Notes under the pieces: generated by a model
Database searches by the model: none
What the model saw: the letters and a program-made list of their open reading frames with translations, nothing else
Told to the model about the DNA's origin: nothing
Program-made: the position numbers and the translations under genes
Shown here: positions 1 through 5,822 of the stretch, in pieces
Layout of the letters: the number at the start of each line of letters is the position of its first letter
Position numbering within the stretch: position 1 is the first letter of the stretch
Assembly (NCBI GenBank): GCA_947459465.1
Contig: CANHDS010000044.1
Location: 1 to 5,822, forward strand
DNA length: 5,822 nucleotides
Reading direction: 5' to 3'
From: Burkholderiaceae bacterium
Lineage (GTDB): Bacteria > Pseudomonadota > Gammaproteobacteria > Burkholderiales > Burkholderiaceae

Positions 1-1051
1 CTTCGGCTAAATACATACGCTCGTTATAACTTCCAAAGAGGACAAGAGGTGCCTTCTCTTTGACTAACTTTCGAATTTCCTCACTATCTGTTTTCTGACC
101 AGGCTTACGGGAGATTGCAAAACTACAGGGCAAGCCCATTTCATTCTCAAAGAAGTTCTGCACGCCACGGGTATAGGTCTCGTTCGCAACAATCGCAAAG
201 TTTGCTGTACCAAAAAAATCTTGGGTCACTGAGCGCCATAAATCCCAGATGGGTTTAATGGTGGTGTGCTTCTCACGCTCAATGAATGGCTCGGGATCAA
301 GATCCAATAACTCGCCCAGTTTGCGTAAAAACTTGGTCGTGCTGTGCAGACCAATGGGAGCTTGTAAATAGGGGCGATCTAAAGCTTCGCAGAGCATGCG
401 ACCAAACTCGCGATACATGCAAATGTTGACATCGGCTTCGACCAAGCGCGATACATCGGCTAAGTGGCTACCGAGTGGGAACACCATATTGATCTCGGCG
501 CCAATTCCTTGGACCAGGCGCCGAATCTCCGCCAAGTCACTCGGCATATTAAAGGTCCCGTAAGCGGGTCCAATAATATTAACGCGGGGCTTCTCCCCTT
601 CCTTACGAGGTTTGCGTTGGGGTACATTCTTGATGCCATACTCCGACCACAACCAATACATCGCGCGATTGGCACACTGCCATTGGTCTTCATCAATCGT
701 GCGCGGTAAGAAGCGGGCTATTGCGGTTCCTTCTGGAGTGACCCCACCACCAATCATCTCGGCAATTGATCCGGTCACAACCACTGCAGGTAAATCAGGA
801 TCCAAAGTGGCGTGAGCGCGTTTCATGGAACCTTCGGTACCCTCACGACCCAATTGCTCTTCGGCCAATCCAGTAACTACAATGGGTAGTTCATGTGGAG
901 GTAAGGCATCGGTGTAATGTAAGACCGATGTAACGGGTAGATTTTCGCAACCGACTGGTCCATCGATCACGACTTGCAATCCTTTAATCGCTGTGAACAC
1001 ATACACAGCTCCCCAGTAGCCGCCGGCACGATCGTGATCAATGACGTACAT
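1..1051 (-). CDS. bchZ: Chlorophyllide a oxidoreductase subunit BchZ (3' partial)
   Basis: BchZ pairs with BchY as the catalytic (NifK-like) component of chlorophyllide a oxidoreductase, which reduces the C7-C8 bond of ring B in bacteriochlorophyll synthesis. I translated the minus strand from ATG at 1051-1049 and found 350 uninterrupted codons to the left edge; the family is about 490 residues, so roughly the last 140 are outside. Visible signatures are [19 protein letters not shown] at the start, GPVGCE with Cys35, and [15 protein letters not shown] at residues 61-75. Cys35 matches in position the single BchZ ligand I recall for the BchY/BchZ [4Fe-4S] cluster. The start is fixed by a TGATG overlap with the bchY stop and by GAGGAG (1065-1060) eight bases upstream. 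It is the last visible gene of the bchCXYZ run; in relatives puf genes often follow, but that lies outside. No frameshift was seen. Confidence 0.95.
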   Translation of the reverse strand, partial: MYVIDHDRAGGYWGAVYVFTAIKGLQVVIDGPVGCENLPVTSVLHYTDALPPHELPIVVTGLAEEQLGREGTEGSMKRAHATLDPDLPAVVVTGSIAEMIGGGVTPEGTAIARFLPRTIDEDQWQCANRAMYWLWSEYGIKNVPQRKPRKEGEKPRVNIIGPAYGTFNMPSDLAEIRRLVQGIGAEINMVFPLGSHLADVSRLVEADVNICMYREFGRMLCEALDRPYLQAPIGLHSTTKFLRKLGELLDLDPEPFIEREKHTTIKPIWDLWRSVTQDFFGTANFAIVANETYTRGVQNFFENEMGLPCSFAISRKPGQKTDSEEIRKLVKEKAPLVLFGSYNERMYLAE

Positions 1052-2586
1052 CAGATCATCTCCTCGGCTTTGCGCTTCTTAATCGCTTTCTCCAGCTTGC
1101 GACGGGTCTCGGCTTTGAACTCAGGACGATCTTTAGGAACGCTTTCCCAAACACCGGCATTGTGACTAGCACCAACCTCACCGAAGAAGGCTTTCATCTC
1201 ATCAAAGCGCGCTTGATTGCCAATTGCGGCATTAATCACTTGCGCAAGCGATCCAGCACCAGCCGGACCCATCAAGGGGCGTGCTGAAATAAGGTTTGTG
1301 AAATAGAGACTTGGGATCGATGCTTGCTTCGCAGCTTGCACCACAGGAGTTGTTCCAATTGCTAAATCGGGTTGGTACTCGGCCATCGCCGCCAAATCCT
1401 GCTCGAGTGATGCACGAAACTGAACTTGTACGCCTTTAGCTTCCAACCATTCTCGATCCGCATCACTCCAGACTGTACGTGGACATGCAGATCCAACATA
1501 GCGGACATCTGCACCGCTCTCAATGAGTAATCGTGCGACTAGAAGCTCGGAGCCTTCGTAACCACTTAAGGTAATGCGTCCTTTAATCGGGGTTGCGCCA
1601 AGCACCGCTTTAATCGCTGGCAAGATTTTGTGTTTAGCAGCATTGATTCGGTCTTGCGGAGTATTGGTAGCCTTACCAATCGCTTCTAACCATGCCGCAG
1701 TGCCTTCATATCCAACGGGGGCAGATCCAACGATAGGCCGACCTGCGGCTTCAAACTCACGAATACTCGCTGTGTAAAACGGATGAATCGCTGCCACTGC
1801 TTTGCAATCGAGCGCTTGATACAGCTCGCGCCATTCGCGAGTTGGTACGGTGGCACCCACTGCTAAATCCATAGGCTCCAACATCGCACCAATCACTGCA
1901 GGATCGGCTGGGAACATCTCACCCAAAAGTGTGATGGTGGGCTTAGTTTGCACACCAGTCCGCGGTGCTTGTACGGGACCCGCCATGATTTCGTGGCGAG
2001 CGTATTGCAACATGGCTCCAGCTAATACATCTTTAGCCTCAGCATGCGTTGGTACACCAAATCCAGGTACATCGATACCGATAATGCGTACGCCATTAAT
2101 TTCTTTGGGAAGTAATTGCAGTGGCACACCACTGGCAGTCGGCACGCATAAATTAATGATGACAATCGCATCGTACTTACTGGGATCCGCCTGTTCATGT
2201 ACCGAGTCCCGAATATCTTCAAACAGTTTTCCGGTAACTAAGGTCTCGGAATTAAATGGCACATAACCAACACTGCGTCGTGCGCCATAGAAATGCGATG
2301 TAAACGTTAAGCCATATACACAGCACGCAGAGCCCGACAGAATCGTTGCGGTGCGACGCATGCGTAAACCAACCCGTAACGATCCAAAGGCAGGACACAT
2401 ACTTTGTGGTTGATCGTGCGGACCTTTGGGATAGTCCTGGGCATAACGTTGCAATACCTCGCCCTTGCCCGATGATTTCGCTGCATCCATCATTTGTTTT
2501 TCACCCGCATGGCATCCCAATCCATCGCCTTTGGATGGATCGTTCACCAACTGCTCGGGCACGATCGGAATGATGGGCTTGGTCAT
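1051..2586 (-). CDS. bchY: Chlorophyllide a oxidoreductase subunit BchY
   Basis: BchY is the NifD-like subunit of the BchY-BchZ heterotetramer that binds the chlorin substrate and receives electrons from BchX. The product is 511 residues, about normal for the family. Strong signatures are [52 protein letters not shown] and [11 protein letters not shown]. Counting from the chosen start, Cys64 (SMCP), Cys88/Cys89 (ACC) and Cys147 (NLCVP) are the expected cluster ligands; the fourth comes from BchZ Cys35. Cys25 (GCH) is an extra N-terminal cysteine. I chose ATG at 2586-2584 (MTKPIIP), four bases after the bchX stop. An in-frame TTG at 2616 would add 10 residues, overlap bchX and have little support. 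There is no obvious Shine-Dalgarno before the ATG, so translation probably depends on coupling to bchX. The stop overlaps the bchZ start by one base. Confidence 0.96.
   Translation of the reverse strand: MTKPIIPIVPEQLVNDPSKGDGLGCHAGEKQMMDAAKSSGKGEVLQRYAQDYPKGPHDQPQSMCPAFGSLRVGLRMRRTATILSGSACCVYGLTFTSHFYGARRSVGYVPFNSETLVTGKLFEDIRDSVHEQADPSKYDAIVIINLCVPTASGVPLQLLPKEINGVRIIGIDVPGFGVPTHAEAKDVLAGAMLQYARHEIMAGPVQAPRTGVQTKPTITLLGEMFPADPAVIGAMLEPMDLAVGATVPTREWRELYQALDCKAVAAIHPFYTASIREFEAAGRPIVGSAPVGYEGTAAWLEAIGKATNTPQDRINAAKHKILPAIKAVLGATPIKGRITLSGYEGSELLVARLLIESGADVRYVGSACPRTVWSDADREWLEAKGVQVQFRASLEQDLAAMAEYQPDLAIGTTPVVQAAKQASIPSLYFTNLISARPLMGPAGAGSLAQVINAAIGNQARFDEMKAFFGEVGASHNAGVWESVPKDRPEFKAETRRKLEKAIKKRKAEEMI
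1060..1065 (-). promoter_or_regulatory. Ribosome binding site of bchZ, inside bchY
   Basis: The minus strand reads GAGGAG, encoding the Glu-Glu near the BchY C-terminus, eight bases before the bchZ ATG. It decides the bchZ start and supports coupled translation across the TGATG junction. Confidence 0.75.
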
Positions 2587-2590
2587 GGAT

Positions 2591-3613
2591 TTAAACTTTG
2601 TCGTACACCACTTCAAGAGTTTTCTTCACAACCGCGTCTTTACCCATCATGTCAACATCGGTAGCAGGTTCAAGAACGTAGTCACGACCGGTAATGTCTG
2701 ATGAGAAGAGTCCTAAGAGGTCATCTTGACTGAGTGGCTTGGGTCGCACCGGTGGCGCACTCGCGACATTGGTCGCTAATTCTTCAAAGAGTGGGCCCCA
2801 CTGCGTTCCAGGGCGCCCGATGATTTCATAGCTAGCGCTCTTACGGCGAATATCTTCGTGCGCAGGAATGGCAGCCAAGACTGGGATTCCAACTTTTTCT
2901 GCAAAGGCTTGAGCTTCGCCGGTGCTGTCATCCTTATTGATCACCATTCCGGCCACACCGACATTGCCGCCCAACTTACGGAAATACTCCACGGCGGAGC
3001 AAACATTGTTTGCTACATAGAGGGATTGCAAATCATTGCTACCCACCACAATCACTTTTTGGCACATGTCCCGTGCAATCGGCAATCCAAATCCACCGCA
3101 CACCACATCTCCTAAGAAATCCAATAAGACGTAATCAAAACCCCAGTCATGAAATCCCAACTTCTCAAGGGTTTCAAAACCGTGGATGATGCCGCGCCCT
3201 CCGCAGCCGCGCCCTACTTCCGGGCCGCCGAGCTCCATCGCAAATACACCATCGCGTTTGAAGCACACATCACCAATCGAAACTGCATCACCCGATAACT
3301 TTTTCTTCGAGGAGGTTTCAATAATCGTAGGACATGCTTTCCCACCAAACAATAAGGACGTAGTGTCGCTCTTTGGATCGCAACCAATCAGCAATACCTT
3401 CTTCCCTTGCTGCGCCATCATGTATGACAAATTAGCGAGGGTAAAACTTTTACCAATTCCGCCCTTGCCATAAATGGCGATGATTTGAGTTTCTTTGGTG
3501 ACCGGTCCTTTATGGACTGGATCTGGTTCCATGTCAGCCTCTTTTTTGAGATTGACAAATTGCACCGTTGCTTCGGCCGGAACACCTTCTAATTTTGCGG
3601 TAGCTGGACTCAT
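2591..3613 (-). CDS. bchX: Chlorophyllide a oxidoreductase iron protein BchX
   Basis: BchX is the NifH/BchL-like homodimeric ATPase that transfers electrons from its intersubunit [4Fe-4S] cluster to BchY-BchZ in an ATP-dependent way. With the ATG at 3613-3611 the protein is 340 residues, near the usual length. Visible motifs are the Walker A loop YGKGGIGKS (48-56), LIGCDPKSDTTSLLFGG (from about residue 75), GRGCGGRG with Cys137, and LLDFLGDVVCGGFGLP with Cys172. Cys137 and Cys172 are the two cluster ligands contributed by each monomer. DFLGDVVCGG and ETSSKKK favour BchX over the paralogue BchL. The start shares ATGA with the bchC stop and has GGAGA (3626-3622) nine bases upstream. An in-frame TTG at 3628 would add five residues and is less likely. 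About 45 variable residues precede the P-loop, as is common in BchX. Confidence 0.97.
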   Translation of the reverse strand: MSPATAKLEGVPAEATVQFVNLKKEADMEPDPVHKGPVTKETQIIAIYGKGGIGKSFTLANLSYMMAQQGKKVLLIGCDPKSDTTSLLFGGKACPTIIETSSKKKLSGDAVSIGDVCFKRDGVFAMELGGPEVGRGCGGRGIIHGFETLEKLGFHDWGFDYVLLDFLGDVVCGGFGLPIARDMCQKVIVVGSNDLQSLYVANNVCSAVEYFRKLGGNVGVAGMVINKDDSTGEAQAFAEKVGIPVLAAIPAHEDIRRKSASYEIIGRPGTQWGPLFEELATNVASAPPVRPKPLSQDDLLGLFSSDITGRDYVLEPATDVDMMGKDAVVKKTLEVVYDKV

Positions 3614-4560
3614 TGCAAGGTTCTCCAATCAAGGACCATCTTTAAACAATCTTTATCGCTAAATGCTTGGCGATAGGCTTTATCAGCATGAGCAGGTGAT
3701 GCATGATGGGTAATTAATCCATCTAACGAGAGTCGACCCGACTCAGCTAAATGCTTCACCGCTAATAAATCTTTAGGCTGCCATTGCGCTGCCACCCGAA
3801 TCCGTGCTTCACGCATAAACGCCTGCGGAAATGAGAATGTCATTGGCGCGTCATAAAAACCCGCCAAGACAATCTCACCGCCGGGAGCCAAACATGAAAT
3901 CAAGGTATCCAGTAGTGCTGCGTCGCCACTCACATCGACAATCGTTTTGTAATAGCGCTTTTGATCTGCTTTTGGATCAATCACCTCGTAGCCAATTGCT
4001 CCAGTGCGGCGATCGGCATCGGTTTCCCAAACCACAGGTGTTTTTCCTGCAAGGACTGCGATGCGTGCAATGAGACGGCCTAACACCCCATGGCCAATAA
4101 TGAGATCAGGCTGTTGGCTACCTTCTGCCGATGTCACATGATGGGCTGTTGCAGCCAAGGCAAACAAAACGGCTTCTGCACCCAGTTTGTGATCCACACC
4201 AATCACTCGACTTGCGGGCACCACTACGCGTGATGCGGCTCCGCCAAAGAGCCCTTTCACATCACCAAAGCAACGTGCCCCAGGAACGAATACGCGCTGA
4301 CCGGGCTGATACCCGGACCGAATCCCCGCTTGATAAATTTTGCCAACCGACTCATAGCCCGGAACGAGTGGATAACCCATTCCCGGAAAGTGAGGCATGC
4401 GCCCACTCCATAGAAGTTTTTCTGTGCCCGTACTGATACCACTCCATTCAATATCAACCACCACATCGGTTTCGGTAACGGGTGATAACTTCAACTCACT
4501 CAAGACAACGCTCTCGGGCTTCTCGAGCACGATGGCCTTTGCTTGATAGATTGTGTTCAT
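3610..4560 (-). CDS. bchC: 3-hydroxyethyl bacteriochlorophyllide a dehydrogenase BchC
   Basis: BchC oxidises the 3-(1-hydroxyethyl) group to the 3-acetyl group, a late cytoplasmic step towards bacteriochlorophyllide a. The 316-residue product has the family's usual length and reads as a medium-chain dehydrogenase/reductase. It has a GroES-like N-terminal part with WSGISTGTEKLLWSGRMP (39-56) and LVPGYESVGKI (65-75), the BchC-typical GARCFGDVKGLFGGAASR (94-111), a dinucleotide-binding GHGVLG (156-161), and CLAPGGEIVLAGFY (223-236). The four-cysteine structural zinc lobe of many alcohol dehydrogenases is absent, which I believe is normal for BchC. The ATG at 4560 is preceded by only a weak purine stretch (AAGAAA). 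The gene is first of the coupled bchCXYZ run; its stop overlaps the bchX start as ATGA. Two PpsR/CrtJ-type sites lie directly upstream, so repression by oxygen and light is likely. Confidence 0.95.
   Translation of the reverse strand: MNTIYQAKAIVLEKPESVVLSELKLSPVTETDVVVDIEWSGISTGTEKLLWSGRMPHFPGMGYPLVPGYESVGKIYQAGIRSGYQPGQRVFVPGARCFGDVKGLFGGAASRVVVPASRVIGVDHKLGAEAVLFALAATAHHVTSAEGSQQPDLIIGHGVLGRLIARIAVLAGKTPVVWETDADRRTGAIGYEVIDPKADQKRYYKTIVDVSGDAALLDTLISCLAPGGEIVLAGFYDAPMTFSFPQAFMREARIRVAAQWQPKDLLAVKHLAESGRLSLDGLITHHASPAHADKAYRQAFSDKDCLKMVLDWRTLQ
3622..3626 (-). promoter_or_regulatory. Ribosome binding site of bchX, inside bchC
   Basis: The minus strand reads GGAGA within the last codons of bchC, nine bases before ATG at 3613. 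It supports this ATG over the in-frame TTG at 3628, which lies upstream of the site. Confidence 0.7.
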
Positions 4561-4562
4561 AG

Positions 4563-4580
4563 TGTCATTTCTTATTTACA
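4563..4580 (-). promoter_or_regulatory. PpsR/CrtJ-type operator, bchC-proximal copy
   Basis: On the minus strand this reads TGTAAATAAGAAATGACA, again TGT-N12-ACA, but with a less symmetric interior than the upstream copy. It lies 9 bases from that copy (27 bases centre to centre) and ends two bases before the bchC ATG, so it overlaps the likely transcription start and ribosome-binding area. Paired spacing of this kind allows cooperative binding by PpsR/CrtJ tetramers. Confidence 0.8.
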
Positions 4581-4581
4581 T

Positions 4582-4587
4582 ATTTTA
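4582..4587 (-). promoter_or_regulatory. Candidate -10 box of the bchC promoter
   Basis: The minus strand reads TAAAAT, one mismatch from TATAAT, in the 9-base spacer between the two PpsR-type sites. Initiation would fall near 4575, giving a leader of only about 15 bases. I see no good -35 hexamer 16-18 bases upstream, which would fit a weak or activator-dependent promoter. The call rests on position and one hexamer. Confidence 0.4.
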
Positions 4588-4589
4588 TG

Positions 4590-4607
4590 TGTAAATATTT
4601 ATTTACA
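4590..4607 (-). promoter_or_regulatory. PpsR/CrtJ-type operator, bchC-distal copy
   Basis: On the minus strand this reads TGTAAATAAATATTTACA, an exact TGT-N12-ACA match with perfect 7-bp arms (TGTAAAT/ATTTACA) around AAAT. This is the established consensus for PpsR/CrtJ, the aerobic and light repressor of photosynthesis genes. The site ends 30 bases before the bchC ATG. In Rhodobacter the bchC promoter also carries paired sites. No regulator gene is in the window, so the assignment rests on the motif and its place. Confidence 0.85.
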
Positions 4608-4641
4608 TGACTCATTCTTCACCACTTTAGGGATAATTCAT

Positions 4642-4668
4642 CTAGGGGTTTCTACTGATGACCCCTAG
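4642..4668. repeat. Perfect 8-bp inverted repeat in the crtF-bchC spacer
   Basis: CTAGGGGT at 4642-4649 and ACCCCTAG at 4661-4668 form a perfect inverted repeat with an 11-base loop. Neither strand has a T-tract directly after it, so it is a poor intrinsic terminator. It could be an operator for a dimeric regulator or an RNA hairpin in crtF readthrough transcripts. Its function is not known from sequence. Confidence 0.6.
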
Positions 4669-4676
4669 TATTTACA
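4659..4676 (-). promoter_or_regulatory. Degenerate third PpsR-like site
   Basis: The minus strand reads TGTAAATACTAGGGGTCA: the same TGTAAAT half-site as the two strong copies, with TCA in place of ACA at the far end. It overlaps the CTAGGGGT arm of the inverted repeat. It could be a weak auxiliary site or chance in A+T-rich sequence. Confidence 0.25.
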
Positions 4677-4686
4677 AGGCTTTTTG

Positions 4687-4707
4687 GGCAAAAAACAGCT
4701 TTTTGCC
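4687..4707 (-). terminator. Hairpin directly after the crtF stop, possible terminator
   Basis: On the minus strand GGCAAAAA, the loop GCTGT and TTTTTGCC form a perfect 8-bp stem, starting one base after the crtF TAG. The stem is weak (three G-C pairs) and is followed by CAAAAAGCC rather than a U-tract. It may only attenuate or stabilise the crtF message, leaving some readthrough into bchC. Confidence 0.35.
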
Positions 4708-4708
4708 T

Positions 4709-5822
4709 CTAAGCCTCTGAAATCATTGGTTTTTTACAATGCAAGATCTGTGCATTCAAGGGGATAGCCGAAGGTAGTAAGCGAACCGCCTCAAAACCCG
4801 CTTCTACCAGCATCTGGGTAATTTCAGCTTGGGAACGGGGTCTACCCCGCCCCATTGCTAATAGATAGAAGCCAAAATACGCATCCCCCATCGCCTCTTG
4901 ACCCGGGGTGTCTGCCATCGGCTCAGCCAAGATCAAGCTCGCACCCGGCTCTAAGGCATTGAAAACATTACGTAGTAGGATCTTGATCCTCAAATCATCG
5001 TGATCAAAAATAACTCGAATGAGGGTGGCTACATCTGCCCCCTTCGGTAATGCCCCATCAAAGAAATTCCCGCCAATTGCTTGGATCCGATTGGATAAAT
5101 GGGTTTGGCCAATGTGAGCTCTTGCTAACTCAGCGACGCCCGGAAGATCAAAAATCGTGCACCGCAACTGCGGATAAAGATTTGCAAGCTGAGTCACAAA
5201 CGCTCCTTGCCCTCCCCCAATATCGAGCAAATGCCGATGCTTAGCAAACGAATATGAATCGATGACTTCGGCAGTAACTAAGGGTTGGGTATGCGCCATG
5301 AGCTTTGAATAGTTCGCAACCCGTTCGGCCGATAAGGATTCTGGTTTGGGATCCTGTGCATGGTTAATGTAGGGCCAATACTCGGCCATGGCGGCTTTCC
5401 CCGAAATATCTCCGCGCAACAGCGCAAGAGGATCATGGAGATCACGATAAAAGTCGCCGTGATGCACGATCATGTCGACGAGTGCGCGATTACCAACTAA
5501 GGGTGCGCCCAGCATGCCAAGTGCATAGTGATCATGCTCTCGTTTTGTTAAAAGACGAATCGCAACCGCAGCATCGAGTAAGCGATCTAAACCTGCGGGC
5601 GGTAACGCAATGCGTTCTTGTAATTGTGCTTTAGATAAAGAACCTTTTGCGAGCAACTCAAACAGATTGACTTTCACACACGCAAGCAATATTTGTGAGT
5701 ACACAAATCCTGCCATCACATCAAATAATGCAGAAGCCTGACGCCGAACGATCCAACGCGTTAACGGAAAACGGGCGGCCCAGCGCTGAAATTGTGATGA
5801 TGCGATGACGCTATTTCGCCAA
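4709..5822 (-). CDS. crtF: Carotenoid 1-hydroxy O-methyltransferase CrtF (5' partial)
   Basis: CrtF transfers a methyl group from S-adenosylmethionine to the tertiary 1-hydroxyl of acyclic carotenoids (demethylspheroidene to spheroidene, or the spirilloxanthin steps). The frame stays open to the right edge, giving 370 residues. The upstream part reads WRNSVIASSQFQRWAARFPL and continues with RRQASALFDVMAGFVYSQ, which is CrtF-like, so the true start is outside the window and GTG at 5719 or the ATG after it is internal. The N-terminal part is the winged-helix/dimerisation region. The SAM-binding motif is LLDIGGGQGAFV (DIGGGQG at 200-206), followed by DLPGV (225-229) and LAEPMAD (298-304). Where many class I O-methyltransferases have a catalytic His (LHDW-type), this protein reads RVIFDHDD, with Phe272. 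The stop TAG is at 4711-4709. The gene lies upstream of bchC on the same strand, separated by 148 bases. Confidence 0.9.
   Translation of the reverse strand, partial: WRNSVIASSQFQRWAARFPLTRWIVRRQASALFDVMAGFVYSQILLACVKVNLFELLAKGSLSKAQLQERIALPPAGLDRLLDAAVAIRLLTKREHDHYALGMLGAPLVGNRALVDMIVHHGDFYRDLHDPLALLRGDISGKAAMAEYWPYINHAQDPKPESLSAERVANYSKLMAHTQPLVTAEVIDSYSFAKHRHLLDIGGGQGAFVTQLANLYPQLRCTIFDLPGVAELARAHIGQTHLSNRIQAIGGNFFDGALPKGADVATLIRVIFDHDDLRIKILLRNVFNALEPGASLILAEPMADTPGQEAMGDAYFGFYLLAMGRGRPRSQAEITQMLVEAGFEAVRLLPSAIPLNAQILHCKKPMISEA

Noticed and set aside
460..696. A 78-codon minus-strand open frame
   Set aside because: It is in a different frame from bchZ within bchZ; the product resembles nothing I know.
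464..815. Short plus-strand open frames
   Set aside because: They are antisense to the open bchZ frame, which encodes a clearly recognisable conserved protein.
1850..2266. A 138-codon plus-strand open frame
   Set aside because: It lies wholly antisense to bchY, resembles no known family and has low-complexity, shadow-like composition.
2587..2616. TTG start giving BchY ten more residues
   Set aside because: The added residues read through the end of bchX, and the ATG at 2586 fits the usual BchY N-terminus and the junction spacing.
2591..3613. BchL or NifH instead of BchX
   Set aside because: DFLGDVVCGG, ETSSKKK and the bchC/bchY/bchZ neighbours all point to BchX.
3614..3628. TTG start giving BchX five more residues
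   Set aside because: The Shine-Dalgarno GGAGA lies downstream of this TTG and is properly spaced for ATG 3613, which also forms the ATGA overlap.
1..5822. Mobile elements, CRISPR arrays, tRNA or rRNA genes, novel defence system
   Set aside because: Almost all sequence is covered by five conserved, intact photosynthesis genes; I saw no transposase, array-like repeats or RNA gene.

Overview
The window is a piece of a photosynthesis gene cluster from a purple (bacteriochlorophyll a-type) proteobacterium. All five genes lie on the minus strand. In transcription order (right to left) they are crtF (5' end cut by the right edge), bchC, bchX, bchY and bchZ (3' end cut by the left edge). This is the well-known crtF-bchC-bchX-bchY-bchZ order of purple bacteria, which in several species runs on into the puf operon. 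By eye the G+C content is close to 50 percent, lower than in Rhodobacter or Rubrivivax. Together with protein wording that resembles betaproteobacterial homologues, this makes a freshwater Burkholderiales member (for example a Polynucleobacter-like aerobic anoxygenic phototroph) a reasonable but unproven guess.

Layout: 1-1051 bchZ (350 complete codons, open to the left edge); 1051-2586 bchY; 2591-3613 bchX; 3610-4560 bchC; 4561-4708 a 148-base regulatory intergenic region; 4709-5822 crtF (370 residues, open to the right edge). The four bch genes are packed as a translationally coupled chain: ATGA overlap between bchC and bchX, a 4-base gap between bchX and bchY, and a TGATG overlap between bchY and bchZ.

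How the genes work together: BchX (ATP-dependent iron-sulfur reductase) delivers electrons to the BchY-BchZ catalytic component of chlorophyllide a oxidoreductase, which reduces ring B of the chlorin to a bacteriochlorin. BchC oxidises the 3-hydroxyethyl side chain to the 3-acetyl group of bacteriochlorophyllide a. CrtF O-methylates hydroxylated carotenoids (spheroidene/spirilloxanthin branch). All the [4Fe-4S] ligand cysteines expected in the visible parts of BchX, BchY and BchZ are present.

The most informative non-coding signal is in front of bchC. Two 18-base sites matching TGT-N12-ACA, the PpsR/CrtJ consensus, lie in tandem 9 bases apart, with a TAAAAT -10-like box between them. A third near-match and two perfect 8-bp inverted repeats lie further upstream, towards crtF. 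The window appears to be a normal, intact photosynthesis locus. I do not see an undescribed system, mobile element, CRISPR array or RNA gene.
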